Shown here: in pieces, positions 15,235 to 24,078 of the stretch
Layout of the letters: each line of letters opens with the position of its first letter
How positions within the stretch are numbered: position 1 is the first letter of the stretch
Source: Nonomuraea glycinis
GTDB lineage: Bacteria; Actinomycetota; Actinomycetes; Streptosporangiales; Streptosporangiaceae
Reading direction: 5' to 3'
NCBI RefSeq assembly: GCF_014646515.1
Contig: NZ_BMNK01000009.1
Location: forward strand, 248,001 to 312,000
Length of the DNA stretch: 64,000 nucleotides
Notes under the pieces: generated by a model
What the model was told of the DNA's origin: nothing
The model's input: only the letters and a program-made list of their open reading frames with translations
Databases searched by the model: none
Program-made: the position numbers and the translations under genes

Positions 15235-16136
15235 TCACGGCAGTGGTGCTGGCCGCGCTCGCCCTGGCGTGCGCGATCGGCTCCTGGCGTCTCACGACCG
15301 CCCGCTGGACCTCCCGCGCGCCTCGCACCGCCATCATCCTCTGGCAGTCGCTCGGGGTCGCCTGGGGGCTGGCCACCACCGGCGCGATGCTCGCCTTCGG
15401 CGTGCAGCCCTACGAGATCGGCGTGCTGTCCGGTCTGCTCGCCTTCGCCGACGGCCAGGGGCCGAGCCTGGCGTGGGATCCGCTGCACGTGCTCGCGATG
15501 ATCGCCGGGTTCACCTCGCTCACCGTGCTCGTCGTGGTGCTGATCTCGGCGGGGGTGCAGGCGCTGCGGGCCCGCAGGCGGCACCGCGTGCTGCTGGCGC
15601 TGATCTCCCGTGACGATCCCGGCGTGCCGGGCGTGCGGGTGCTCGACCATCCGAGCGCCGCCGCCTACTGCGTGCCGGGCCTGCGCTCCCAGGTGGTGGT
15701 CAGCGAGGGCGCGCTCAAGCTGCTGTCCCAGGACGAGCTGACCGCCGTGCTCGCGCACGAGGCCGCGCACGTACGCGAGCGGCACGATCTGGTGCTGCTG
15801 CCGTTCGCCGCGCTGCGCAGGGCGTTGCCCTGGGCCAAGGTGGTCCGCGAGGCGCAGGAGCAGGTGGAGCTGCTGGTGGAGATGGCGGCCGACGACCGGG
15901 CCCGGCGCTACTGCTCACCGCGCCGGCTGGCCACCGCGCTGCTCAGGTTCGGCTCCGCGGGTGCGATGCCGACACCCAGCGGGATGCTGGGCGTGCACGC
16001 GCACCATGTCATGGCCCGGGTGGACCGGCTGCTCAAGCCGGGCCCCGAGCTGCCCGTGAGCCTGCGTTACGGAGTGCTCGCCCTGTCCGTGACCTTGGTC
16101 ACCTCCACCCCCTTCCTCTGGATCATCCAGCTCTAG
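15231..16136 (+). CDS. M56-family membrane metallopeptidase (BlaR1-like protease domain)
   Basis: 301 aa with about four membrane segments (residues 2-20, 35-60, 85-110, and near the end 280-298) and a cytoplasmic HExxH-type zinc site in VLAHEAAHVRERHD. The downstream EMAADDRARR supplies the third acidic ligand region. There is no extracellular penicillin-sensor domain, as in the short actinobacterial M56 proteins. Coupled to the BlaI-type repressor by overlapping stop/start, forming a two-gene signalling unit whose inducer is unknown. Confidence 0.88.
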   Translation: MITAVVLAALALACAIGSWRLTTARWTSRAPRTAIILWQSLGVAWGLATTGAMLAFGVQPYEIGVLSGLLAFADGQGPSLAWDPLHVLAMIAGFTSLTVLVVVLISAGVQALRARRRHRVLLALISRDDPGVPGVRVLDHPSAAAYCVPGLRSQVVVSEGALKLLSQDELTAVLAHEAAHVRERHDLVLLPFAALRRALPWAKVVREAQEQVELLVEMAADDRARRYCSPRRLATALLRFGSAGAMPTPSGMLGVHAHHVMARVDRLLKPGPELPVSLRYGVLALSVTLVTSTPFLWIIQL

Positions 16137-16160
16137 CGCTTGCAGCAGCTACCACTCTGT

Positions 16161-16172
16161 TTGCATTTGCAA
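16161..16172. promoter_or_regulatory. Inverted repeat upstream of the XRE regulator
   Basis: TTGCA-TT-TGCAA, 24 bp upstream of the XRE start. It could be an operator or overlap a -35 element. Confidence 0.3.
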
Positions 16173-16195
16173 GCACGGTGCGGCACACTGGAGGC

Positions 16196-16690
16196 ATGGC
16201 ACTACCGAAGGTCGGCTCGATCGGCGAATACATCCGTGAGCAGCGGCAGCAGGCGAAGATCTCGCTTCGCCAGCTCTCGGCCGCGGCGGGGGTCTCCAAC
16301 CCCTACCTCAGCCAGATCGAGCGCGGGCTGCGCAAGCCGAGCGCGGAGATCCTCAACCAGATCGCCAAGGGGCTGCGCATCTCCTCGCAGGCGCTCTATG
16401 TGCAGGCGGGCCTCATCGAGGACCGCGAGCCGCCCAGCGACGTGGTCGCCACGATCAGGGCCGACACTCTTCTGACGGAGCGGCAACGTCAGGTGCTGAT
16501 CGACATCTACGAGTCGTTCCGCAAGGAGCATCTCGCCGGGGATGAGCAGACCTCCCAGAATGCCCATCCCCAGCGCGACCCCGAAACGGACGACGAGCGG
16601 CCGCTGCCCCCGGAGTTGCTCGCCGCACTTGAGCCCTATGCGGCGAGCGCGGGCAACGGCACCGTCAACCAGGAAACCAAGGAAGGTTAA
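16196..16690 (+). CDS. XRE-family helix-turn-helix regulator (Rv0474-like)
   Basis: 164 aa. HTH_3 domain at residues 9-62: IGEYIREQRQQAKISLRQLSA, AGVSNPYLSQIERGLRKPSAEIL. The C-terminus is helical, ending in an acidic tail. Closely resembles the mycobacterial regulator encoded beside hbhA, and here too the HbhA-like gene begins 3 bp after the stop. I used ATG 16196 (MALPKVGSIGEY); GGAGG lies only 1 nt before it, so translation may be leaderless or start at an upstream in-frame codon at 16178. Targets unknown. Confidence 0.88.
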   Translation: MALPKVGSIGEYIREQRQQAKISLRQLSAAAGVSNPYLSQIERGLRKPSAEILNQIAKGLRISSQALYVQAGLIEDREPPSDVVATIRADTLLTERQRQVLIDIYESFRKEHLAGDEQTSQNAHPQRDPETDDERPLPPELLAALEPYAASAGNGTVNQETKEG

Positions 16691-16693
16691 CCC

Positions 16694-17101
16694 ATGACTC
16701 TGGCCACTGAGGTCAAGAAGCTGACCGATTCCAAGCCTTTCTACGCCATCGCCGGTGTCGGCGACTTCGCCGCCGAGAAGCTGCGCGAGCTGCCCGAGCA
16801 GCTGCAGAAGCTCCAGTCGCGGCGTGCCGAGCTGGCCAAGGACCTGCCGGTCCGGGCCCGCGGCTACGCGGACAAGGCCGAGGGCATCGCCAAGGAGTTC
16901 CCGGAGAAGGCCCGTGAGTACGCCGACGTGCTCGGCCACCGCGCGGTCGAGGCCTACGAGGGCCTCGCCACCAGGGGCCGCAAGGTCGTCAGCAAGACGA
17001 CCGGCGAGGCCGCCCTTGAGCTGGAGGAGCTGTCGGAGGCCGCCGAGCCGCCCGTCGCCACCCCGGTGAAGAAGACCCGCACCACCAAGACCCAGTCCTG
17101 A
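16694..17101 (+). CDS. HbhA-like heparin-binding haemagglutinin family protein
   Basis: 135 aa. A helical, coiled-coil-like core (residues 15-105) with many Lys, Glu and Arg: ELPEQLQKLQSRRAELAKDLP and GHRAVEAYEGLATRGRKVV. Position and N-terminus match mycobacterial HbhA, a surface adhesin with a long methylated Lys/Ala/Pro tail. Here that tail is almost gone (VKKTRTTKTQS only), so heparin binding is doubtful and a structural or lipid-associated role is more likely. Strong terminator follows. Confidence 0.8.
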   Translation: MTLATEVKKLTDSKPFYAIAGVGDFAAEKLRELPEQLQKLQSRRAELAKDLPVRARGYADKAEGIAKEFPEKAREYADVLGHRAVEAYEGLATRGRKVVSKTTGEAALELEELSEAAEPPVATPVKKTRTTKTQS

Positions 17102-17110
17102 CCCGGCCGT

Positions 17111-17145
17111 AGGCCCGGCTCTCACGAGAGCCGGGCCTTCGTTTT
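17111..17145 (+). terminator. Intrinsic terminator
   Basis: AGGCCCGGCTCT (17111-17122) pairs with AGAGCCGGGCCT (17127-17138), loop CACG, then TTCGTTTT. Confidence 0.88.
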
Positions 17146-17216
17146 GTGGCTCCCGTGCGCGGGGGGCGCCTATTAGGCTGGTGCCGACTCATCGCGGCAT
17201 CGGGCGGAGCCTGAAC

Positions 17217-17585
17217 ATGGAAATCATCAACCTCGTCTTCAACTTTCTCTTTCTCGTGCTCTCTGTGATCATTTTCGGCATGGCGGCGTACGCGCTGGCG
17301 CATGCCGTACGCGTGTCGAACGACGCGTTCGTGTCGGCGGGAAAGCTGCAGAAGAGCATCTGGCTGATCATCTTGATCCTGGCGACGCTGTTCTCGGCGG
17401 CGGGCGCCTATGGCTACCTGACGAGTTTCCTCGCCTTCGGCGGCGCCGTCTTCATCGGCATCGGACTGGGGATCTTCTCCATCATCGCCGTCATCGCCGC
17501 CACCATCTACATCGTGGACGTCAAGCCCGCGGTGAAGGGCATGGGCGGGCGCGGCGGCAATCAGGGGCCCTACGGACCCTGGTAA
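17217..17585 (+). CDS. DUF2516 family membrane protein
   Basis: 122 aa with two to three membrane segments (residues 8-32, 52-70, 78-98) and a short C-terminal tail rich in Gly. Same family and same order (regulator, HbhA, DUF2516) as mycobacterial Rv0474-Rv0476. Function unknown. The ATG at 17217 lies about 40 bp after TATTAG, a likely -10. The 3' end overlaps the convergent SGNH gene by 16 bp. Confidence 0.85.
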   Translation: MEIINLVFNFLFLVLSVIIFGMAAYALAHAVRVSNDAFVSAGKLQKSIWLIILILATLFSAAGAYGYLTSFLAFGGAVFIGIGLGIFSIIAVIAATIYIVDVKPAVKGMGGRGGNQGPYGPW

Positions 17586-18274
17586 GGCAGCCGGCTCAGA
17601 GCTCCTGCCAGCCACGTGCCCAGCCGTGCGTGCCCGGCGTGCGTCGGATGGACGCCGTCGGGCAGCGTCATCTCCGCCTCCCCGTCCGCGGCCCAGCGCT
17701 CGCGCATCGGGTCGAGGAACGGCACCGCCTGACGCTCCGCCACCTCCGCCAGGGCGTCACGCACCCGATAAGCCTTCGCCGGGGCGCGCCCCATCCAGAT
17801 CGGGCCCACCATGACGACCTCGGCCCGTGGCCAGGTGGCCCTGGCGTCCCGCAGGAGTTCGGTGGCCGCGCGCCGCACCTTGGGCGCGGACCAGCGGCAG
17901 TCGTTGTGCCCGCCGGAGATCACCAGCACGTCGGGTGCCGGCCGCCAGGCGAGCTCCGCCTCGAACGACTGCTGGAACGTACGTCCTACGCGCCCTTCAC
18001 TGAGATAGCCGGTGCCGCCCGCGCCCGCGATGATCGGCTGCCAGCCGAGCAGGCGGGCGGCCTCGCTCGCGTAGGCGCGCCAGCGAGGGACCGGCCCCGA
18101 TCCGACGGTGAAGCTGTCCCCGACGAACATCACCACCGGCGGGCCCTGCGGAATCGACGTCTGGAGCGCGATCTCGGGTGTCGCTGCCGCCGTACTACAG
18201 GCTGATGTTGTCCCATAAATCGCCATTAGTGCGACTGCCTGGGCGATGAAGGGGCGATGCATCAGACCACGCAT
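17570..18274 (-). CDS. Secreted SGNH/GDSL hydrolase, possible lipoprotein
   Basis: 234 aa. The signal peptide ends in GTTSACS, which could act as a weak lipobox. Block I GDSFTVGSG (catalytic Ser), block II-like GAGGTGYL, block III GGHNDC and block V DGVHPTHAGH (catalytic Asp/His) are all present, so an active esterase or lipase fold is expected; the substrate is open. ATG 18274 follows GAGGTGG. Divergent from the AlaX-type gene by 30 bp. Confidence 0.88.
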   Translation of the reverse strand: MRGLMHRPFIAQAVALMAIYGTTSACSTAAATPEIALQTSIPQGPPVVMFVGDSFTVGSGPVPRWRAYASEAARLLGWQPIIAGAGGTGYLSEGRVGRTFQQSFEAELAWRPAPDVLVISGGHNDCRWSAPKVRRAATELLRDARATWPRAEVVMVGPIWMGRAPAKAYRVRDALAEVAERQAVPFLDPMRERWAADGEAEMTLPDGVHPTHAGHARLGTWLAGALSRLPYQGP

Positions 18275-18304
18275 GTACCACCTCGCAAGCTCTAGGCTGC
18301 CGGT

Positions 18305-19039
18305 ATGACCAGCGATCTCCACGGGCGTACGCAACGGCTTGAGCTGTCCGACCAGAACCTTCGCGACTTCGAGGCCGTCGTCCTCGACTCCACCCCTGAG
18401 GGCATCGTGGTGAACAGGTCGGCATTCTATCCGGGGGGCGGCGGCCAGCCTGCGGATCACGGAGTTCTCCTCTGGCAAGGGGTGGAAACGCGCATCGTCG
18501 GAGTACGCAAAGGCGACGATCTCCACCTGATTCCGGCAGAGGACGACCCGATCCCGCCGGTGGGCACGGTGGTGCGGGCGGCGGTGGCCGACGAGCGCCG
18601 CACCGCCCTCATGCGCACCCACTCCGGCCTGCATGTGCTCTGCGGGGTCGTCTTCCGCGACTACGGCTGCCTGGTCACCGGGGGCAACATGGAGCCGATG
18701 ACCGCACGGATGGACTTCAACCTGCCGGAGGTGCCCGCGGGCTTCAAGGAGGCGGTCGAGGCGGCCTGCAACGCCGAGGTCCTCGCCGACCGGCGCATCG
18801 ACGTACGCGTCCTGCCGCGCGAGGAGGCGTTCGCCATCCCTGACATCATCCGGACCGCCACCAACCTGGTGCCGCCGGAGGTGCAGGAGGTCCGCATCGT
18901 CGACATCGACGGCCTGGACACCCAGGCGGACGGCGGCACCCACGTCGCCTCCACCAAGCAGATCGGCCGCGTCAAGGTGACCAAGGTGGAGAGCAAGGGC
19001 CGCGGCTTCCGCCGCCTGCGCATCGCCATCTCCGACTGA
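18305..19039 (+). CDS. Alanyl-tRNA editing protein (AlaX type)
   Basis: 244 aa free-standing homologue of the AlaRS editing domain that hydrolyses Ser- or Gly-tRNA-Ala. Zinc motifs are HSGLHVL (HxxxH, about residue 104) and the downstream DGGTHVAST near residue 215; the N-terminal part FYPGGGGQPADHG is typical. The C-terminus carries KVESKGRGFRRLRI as in AlaX-II proteins. Little ribosome site is visible, so leaderless initiation is likely. The divergent neighbour encodes the SGNH hydrolase. Confidence 0.92.
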   Translation: MTSDLHGRTQRLELSDQNLRDFEAVVLDSTPEGIVVNRSAFYPGGGGQPADHGVLLWQGVETRIVGVRKGDDLHLIPAEDDPIPPVGTVVRAAVADERRTALMRTHSGLHVLCGVVFRDYGCLVTGGNMEPMTARMDFNLPEVPAGFKEAVEAACNAEVLADRRIDVRVLPREEAFAIPDIIRTATNLVPPEVQEVRIVDIDGLDTQADGGTHVASTKQIGRVKVTKVESKGRGFRRLRIAISD

Positions 19040-19132
19040 CCGAGCCACCTCAGCGCTTGATCGGCCGCGCGCCCCAACTCAGCACCCTCTGATGGCCGCC
19101 CCGCCTCAGCGCCCCTTGATCGGCGGTGCTGC

Positions 19133-19897
19133 TCAGAGATCCTGGTACGAGTGGGCGCCCAGACTGCGTAGCCAGGCGGCGACGGCGGTGAAGCCGTGGC
19201 GCTCGGCCGCGTCCAAGGGCGTCAAAGGCTCCCAGGGCGGCACCCAGTCCACCGTGGCGCCCCGCTCCACCAACTGCTCCGCCACCTGGCGCTGACCGCC
19301 GTGGCAGGCGTACCAGAAGGCCAGGTTGACCTCGCCCTGCTCGGAGACCGTGACCTGGTCCAGGAGGCCGAGCGCGGCGGCGTGGTGGGGCTCGACGGCC
19401 GCGCCGCGCGCCACCAGCCGCCTGGCCGCGCCCCACTGCGCGAACGCCACCGCGTCCGCCAGCGCCGTCCCGCCCGCGATGACCGCGCCGCGCGCCTCGA
19501 TGTCGGCGTCCGCGTCCAGGAGGGCGTCCAGCGCCTTGACGTCGTCACTGCTCGCCGCCCAGTGCAGCGGCGTCTCGGCATGCTCGGCGTATGTGCCGCC
19601 GCGTTCACCGTTGTCACCGCGTTCGCCGTGCTCGCCGTGCTCGGCGCGGTCGGCGTGGTCGGCGTGGTCGGCGTGGTCGGCGCCGAAGGGGGCGTTGATG
19701 TCGGCTCCCGCGGTGGCGAGTGCGGCGATCGTCTCGGCGACATTGGGGAAGTGGCCTGGCCAGTCGGTGGCCACGTGCAGGAGCGTACGAGATCCGTCCA
19801 CCCGGGCGGTGGCCAGTGCCGGATCCGACGCCAGCAGTCGCCGGAGGGCGGGCACGTCGCCCGATCGGATCGCCTGGACCGCGCTGTGCTCGCTCAT
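19133..19897 (-). CDS. Ankyrin-repeat protein
   Basis: 254 aa with about five ankyrin repeats, e.g. GDVPALRRLLASDPALATARVDGSRTLLHVA, AETPLHWAASSDDVKALDALLDADADIEARG and GAAVEPHHAAALGLL. Between repeats 2 and 3 sits an insertion of about 28 residues (DHADHADRAEHGEHGERG) encoded by a 9 bp tandem repeat. Cytoplasmic, with no signal peptide; partner unknown. ATG 19897 follows AAGGAGG. Confidence 0.9.
   Translation of the reverse strand: MSEHSAVQAIRSGDVPALRRLLASDPALATARVDGSRTLLHVATDWPGHFPNVAETIAALATAGADINAPFGADHADHADHADRAEHGEHGERGDNGERGGTYAEHAETPLHWAASSDDVKALDALLDADADIEARGAVIAGGTALADAVAFAQWGAARRLVARGAAVEPHHAAALGLLDQVTVSEQGEVNLAFWYACHGGQRQVAEQLVERGATVDWVPPWEPLTPLDAAERHGFTAVAAWLRSLGAHSYQDL
19641..19680 (-). 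repeat. 9 bp tandem repeat in the ankyrin gene
   Basis: Unit GGCGTGGTC repeated about four times; it encodes repeated Asp-His-Ala and probably varies in length among strains. Confidence 0.8.
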
Positions 19898-19965
19898 GGG
19901 CGCCTCCTTAGCGTCTGGAGTCCATCCTCGGGGGTTGTCGGGTTGAACCGCTAGCATGTGCGGCC

Positions 19966-21582
19966 ATGACGGGTTTCAGGCACACGCTGGCCGCGCTGGG
20001 GGCCATCACTCTGGCAGTGGTCCCCGCGACCGCCACTCCCGCCATGGCGGCGGCAGGGATCACCGACGAGGTCACGATGACCCTCGGCAAGGGTGGCACC
20101 CTGCATGTCGTCGAGAAGATCAGCGGCGCCGAGGGGCCGCTCAAGCGGACGTTCCTGACCAGGACGCGCTACGACGACACCAGCGACCGACTCTACGAGA
20201 TCTCCAACGTCAAGGGCGGCAAGCTCACCGGCGACGTGCTCACCGTGACCGCGCCCGCCACCGTCGAATACGACGTCAAGGGCGCCGTGACCGCGACGGG
20301 CGGCATGGAGGAGCTGCGCTGGTTCGCGGTCAACGGCTGGGACACCGCCGTCGCCAAGGCCACCGTCAAGGTCAACGGCCCCGGCCAGGTGCAGAGCCTG
20401 TCGTGCTTCGCCGGCGAGCTGACCTCGGCCATCGGCTGCACCTCGGCCTCCATGGACCACGTCGCCACCCAGGCCGACTTCGAGCAGACCGGCCTCGCCC
20501 CGGGTCAGGCGCTCACCGTGGTCGTCGGCTTCCCGCAGGGCGCCAGCGGCGGGCAGCCGATCATCGACAAGCGGTTCTCGCTGGCCAACGCCTTCGCCCT
20601 CAGCCCGGTCACCGGCGGCGCGCTGGCCGCTCTGCTGGTGCTGCTCCTCGGCGGCCTGGCCGCGCTCTACTGGACGCGTGGCCGGGACGCGCGGATCGCC
20701 GACCACGAGAAGGGCGCGGTCGACCCGATGCGGGACGGGCACTTCTCCCCGCCGGACGGGGTGCGGCCCGGCCAGATCGGCACCCTGGTGGACGAGCAGG
20801 CCGATGTGGTCGACGTGACGGCCACGATCGTGGACCTGGCCGTGCGCGGCTATCTGCGCATCGACGAACAGGAGCGGCAGACGTACGACGCGCCGGACTG
20901 GATGCTCGTCAAGCAGCCGCACGCGCCCGTGACCGCACTGCTCCCCTACGAGCGGACGCTGTACGACGCGATCTTCGACGGGCGGGACGCGGTGCTGCTG
21001 TCGCAGTTGTCCGGCTCGTTCGTCGCCCATCTGGGCAAGGTCCGCGACGCGCTCTACACCGACGTGGTCCGGCAGGGCTGGTTCGCCCGCCGCCCCGACG
21101 CCGAGCGCACCCGCTGGACCACGATCGGCGTCGTCGCCATGGTCGTGGGCATTGTCGCCACGGCCGCGCTGGCCTGGTTCACCACCTACGGCCTGATCGG
21201 GCTCGCCCTGATCATCGCGGGCGGGGCGCTGTCCGTGGGCGGGCAGTACATGCCGGCCAAGACCGCCAAGGGCTCGGCGGCGCTGGCGCACACCTTAGGG
21301 TTCCGCGAGTTCCTCTTCTCGGGCGACCTGGGTGACGTGCCGGAAAAGCAGCGGGTGGAGCTGTTCTCCCGTTATCTGCCCTATGCCGTGATCTTCGACG
21401 GAGTGGAGCACTGGTCGCGCGTCGTCGCATCGGTCACGGGCAACGGCTCCCCCTCCGACAACCTCTACTGGTACCACGGGCCGGCCGAGTGGGACCTGTC
21501 GAAGTTCGCCGGCTCGATGCGTACGTTCACCACGACGACCTCAGGCGCGATCTCGGCCACCCGCCAGTTCCGCACCCTCTAG
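19966..21582 (+). CDS. DUF2207 domain membrane protein
   Basis: 538 aa. Signal peptide (cleavage near PAMAAAG), extracytoplasmic beta-rich DUF2207 domain about 30-200, a membrane segment about 210-232, a cytoplasmic stretch containing a winged-helix-like DATIVDLAVRGYLRIDE region, and further membrane segments about 385-430. The family is common in bacteria and its function is unknown. Probably leaderless (TAGCAT about 8 nt before the ATG). Convergent with the asparaginase gene, 4 bp overlap. Confidence 0.88.
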   Translation: MTGFRHTLAALGAITLAVVPATATPAMAAAGITDEVTMTLGKGGTLHVVEKISGAEGPLKRTFLTRTRYDDTSDRLYEISNVKGGKLTGDVLTVTAPATVEYDVKGAVTATGGMEELRWFAVNGWDTAVAKATVKVNGPGQVQSLSCFAGELTSAIGCTSASMDHVATQADFEQTGLAPGQALTVVVGFPQGASGGQPIIDKRFSLANAFALSPVTGGALAALLVLLLGGLAALYWTRGRDARIADHEKGAVDPMRDGHFSPPDGVRPGQIGTLVDEQADVVDVTATIVDLAVRGYLRIDEQERQTYDAPDWMLVKQPHAPVTALLPYERTLYDAIFDGRDAVLLSQLSGSFVAHLGKVRDALYTDVVRQGWFARRPDAERTRWTTIGVVAMVVGIVATAALAWFTTYGLIGLALIIAGGALSVGGQYMPAKTAKGSAALAHTLGFREFLFSGDLGDVPEKQRVELFSRYLPYAVIFDGVEHWSRVVASVTGNGSPSDNLYWYHGPAEWDLSKFAGSMRTFTTTTSGAISATRQFRTL

Positions 21583-22598
21583 CGGACGCGCAGCTCGCCG
21601 ACCGGGCGGCCGCCGCCCAGCACGGGCTGCGCGGCCAGCGCGTCCAGCTCGGGCGAGGTGAGTCCGAGCGTGCGCAGCGCCGCCACGGTGAGCGGGGTAC
21701 GCCCGCGCCCGGCGCCGTCCTCGACCTTGATGACTCCGGCGCGCCCGTCCTCGAACACGAAGGCCTGGAAGCCTTCCGCCCCGGCCTTGACCAGCAGACC
21801 GGGCAGGGCACGCATGAGGGCCGCCTCAGGCCGGTGAGTGCCGGACGTCCACTCGGGATGGGTACGCATCGCGTCGAAAACGGCCCGCGGCCCGGTATCC
21901 CCTTCCGCACTACCCTCCGGACCGCCGACGGAACTGCCGAGAGGCCGGCTGCCACCCTCTGAGCCGCCCTCCGGGCCGCCGACGGGAGTGCCGGCGGGCC
22001 GAGTGCCGTCCTCTGTGCTCAGTGCGAGCGCGGCGAACGCTCTGGCCACACCCAGCATCGAGATGAAGAACAGCGGCGCCCCGCACCCGTCCACCCCGGA
22101 GGCGAGCACCCGTTCGCCGGTCAGTTCCTCCACGGTGGCGCGGATCGCCCGCTGCAGCGGATGCGGCGGCTCCAGGTACGTCTCCAGCGGCCAGTCGTTG
22201 CGCACGCAGGTGGCCAGCATGGCGGCGTGCTTGCCCGAGCAGTTCATGTAGACGCGGCCCCGGTCGGTGACCGTCCGGTCCTCGGGGTAGTCCTCCGGGC
22301 ACCGCAGCGCCGACTCCCCCAGCCCGGCCCCCGCGAGGATCCTCCTGACGCCCTCGACGTGATAGGGCTCCCCCGCGTGGGAAGCGCAGGCCAGGGCGAG
22401 CAACTCACCGCTCAGGCCGAGCCCGGCGCGGAGCATGCCGAGCGCCTGCAGTGGCTTCATCGACGAACGGGGTGAGGCCGGCACGTGCACCGCCCCGTGC
22501 ACCGCGACGGGCGTGCCGGTCGCGTCCAAGGTCAACATGCGCGCCTGGTGCCTGGACTCCACGAACCCGGACCGTACGACCTCCACCACCAGCGACAT
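21579..22598 (-). CDS. Asparaginase II family protein
   Basis: 339 aa, PF06089-type L-asparaginase-like protein. Conserved segments are RSSMKPLQALGM, ACASHAGEPYHVEGV, YMNCSGKHAAMLATC and SGVDGCGAPLFFISMLGVA. Between about 205 and 240 lies a variable Gly/Pro insertion (GGPEGGSEGGS, then SVGGPEGSAEG) encoded by imperfect direct repeats. Cytoplasmic. ATG 22598 follows AAGGGG. Divergent from dtd. Confidence 0.9.
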   Translation of the reverse strand: MSLVVEVVRSGFVESRHQARMLTLDATGTPVAVHGAVHVPASPRSSMKPLQALGMLRAGLGLSGELLALACASHAGEPYHVEGVRRILAGAGLGESALRCPEDYPEDRTVTDRGRVYMNCSGKHAAMLATCVRNDWPLETYLEPPHPLQRAIRATVEELTGERVLASGVDGCGAPLFFISMLGVARAFAALALSTEDGTRPAGTPVGGPEGGSEGGSRPLGSSVGGPEGSAEGDTGPRAVFDAMRTHPEWTSGTHRPEAALMRALPGLLVKAGAEGFQAFVFEDGRAGVIKVEDGAGRGRTPLTVAALRTLGLTSPELDALAAQPVLGGGRPVGELRVR

Positions 22599-22657
22599 CT
22601 GCCACCCCTTTCGCCCTGAGTCTACGGAGCGCCACATCTGGGCCAGAATGGGATCCC

Positions 22658-23083
22658 ATGCGAGCAGTGGTGCAGCGAGTGAGCTCAGCGTCCGTGACGG
22701 TCGACGGGCAGGTCATCGGCGCGATCGACGAGCCGGGCCTGCTCGTGCTGGTCGGCGTCACCCACGACGACACGCGCGCGCAGGCGGCCAGGCTCGCCGC
22801 CAAGCTGTGGGGGCTGCGCATCCTGCACGGCGAGAAGTCCTGCTCCGACGTCTCGGCGCCGCTCCTGGTGATCAGCCAGTTCACCCTGTACGGCGACACG
22901 CGCAAGGGCAGGCGACCCACCTGGCAGGCCGCCGCCCCGGGACCCGTCGCCGAGCCCCTGGTGGACGCGGTGATCGAGGAGCTACGCGGGCTCGGCGCTC
23001 ACGTGGAGACCGGCAGCTTCGGCGCCGACATGCGGGTCTCCCTCGTCAACGACGGCCCGATCACCCTCGTCCTGGACATCTGA
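22658..23083 (+). CDS. dtd: D-aminoacyl-tRNA deacylase
   Basis: 141 aa. Removes D-amino acids (and Gly from tRNA-Ala) by an RNA-templated mechanism. The active-site motif SQFTLYGDTRKGRRP near residue 77 and the C-terminal Gly-cisPro motif NDGPITLVLDI are present. Four residues shorter than the typical enzyme, in the loop before LLVISQF, as in other actinobacteria. Together with the AlaX-type gene this gives two tRNA-proofreading enzymes in 5 kb. Confidence 0.95.
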   Translation: MRAVVQRVSSASVTVDGQVIGAIDEPGLLVLVGVTHDDTRAQAARLAAKLWGLRILHGEKSCSDVSAPLLVISQFTLYGDTRKGRRPTWQAAAPGPVAEPLVDAVIEELRGLGAHVETGSFGADMRVSLVNDGPITLVLDI

Positions 23084-23130
23084 CCGCTCGACGCGACAGC
23101 CCGATCGCCTCGCCCCGTCACGTCTGAGCG

Positions 23131-24069
23131 TCAGCGGATGCGGCGGCGGAGGGCTGGGTCGATGGTGACGTTGCGGCCCGCGTCCGGCGGGACGATGACC
23201 TCCTGGGCGGCGGCGACGCCTCCCGCCAGGAGGGTGGCGTCCACCGGAACGGTCCGCTTGACCAGGGCCAGGGCGATGGGCCCCAGCTCGTAGTGGCGGG
23301 CGGCGGAGCCGACGGTGCCGACCTCCTGGCTTTCGAAGATCACCGGTGCGCCGTGCGGCGGCAGCGTGTCGACGCTGCCGTCCAGGTGCAGGAAGACCAG
23401 GCGGCGCGGCGGGTGACCCACGTTGTGCACCCGGGCGACGGTCTCCTGGCCGCGGTAGCAGCCCTTGTTGAGATGCACGGCCGGGCCGATCCAGCCCACC
23501 TCGTGCGGAATCGTCTTGTGGTCGGTGTCGAAGCCCGCCCGCGGCCGGTGCTCCTCGATCCGCAGCGCCTCGTAGGCCCACAGCCCCGCCAGCGGCCTGC
23601 CCAGATGGTCGGGGAGCTCGGCCCGCGGCACCAGGTAGTCCTCGGTCGCCGACGACAGCACCGCCAGATCCTCGACCAGGGACACCTCCACCCGCAGCAT
23701 GAACCGCATCCGGTCGAGATAGTCGATCAGCGTCGCCGAGGCGCCCGGCTCGACGTGGGCCAGCACGGCCGCGCCGTCGTCCACCAGCGTCAGGTGGTGC
23801 TCCAACCGGCCCTGCGCGTCGAGTAGGAGGGTCTGCGTCCACTCACCGGGGGCCAGCGCGTCGAGCTTCTGGGAGGTCAGGTCGTTGAGCCATTTCAGCC
23901 GGTCGGCCCCCGCGATGCGGATCACCTCACGGTTGCTGCGGTCCACGACCGCCTCACCCTTGACCAGGACACGCTGCTCGGCGAACAGGTCGCCGTAGTG
24001 CGCCGCGACGTCGGCGTCAGGACCGTCGGCGGGGACAGCGCCGGGCAGATCGAGCAGAGGGCTACGCAT
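23131..24069 (-). CDS. ygfZ: Folate-binding YgfZ/GcvT-like protein (Fe-S cluster maintenance)
   Basis: 312 aa. The signature KGCYRGQETVARVHNVG (K-G-C-Y-x-G-Q-E) is at about 197-213, with its essential Cys. The N-terminal IRIAGADRLKWLNDLTSQ is the folate-binding region. YgfZ/IbaG-type proteins support assembly or repair of Fe-S enzymes. It lies 9 bp downstream of fur on the same strand, so the iron-linked pair is probably co-transcribed. Confidence 0.93.
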   Translation of the reverse strand: MRSPLLDLPGAVPADGPDADVAAHYGDLFAEQRVLVKGEAVVDRSNREVIRIAGADRLKWLNDLTSQKLDALAPGEWTQTLLLDAQGRLEHHLTLVDDGAAVLAHVEPGASATLIDYLDRMRFMLRVEVSLVEDLAVLSSATEDYLVPRAELPDHLGRPLAGLWAYEALRIEEHRPRAGFDTDHKTIPHEVGWIGPAVHLNKGCYRGQETVARVHNVGHPPRRLVFLHLDGSVDTLPPHGAPVIFESQEVGTVGSAARHYELGPIALALVKRTVPVDATLLAGGVAAAQEVIVPPDAGRNVTIDPALRRRIR

Positions 24070-24078
24070 GCCTCCAGG

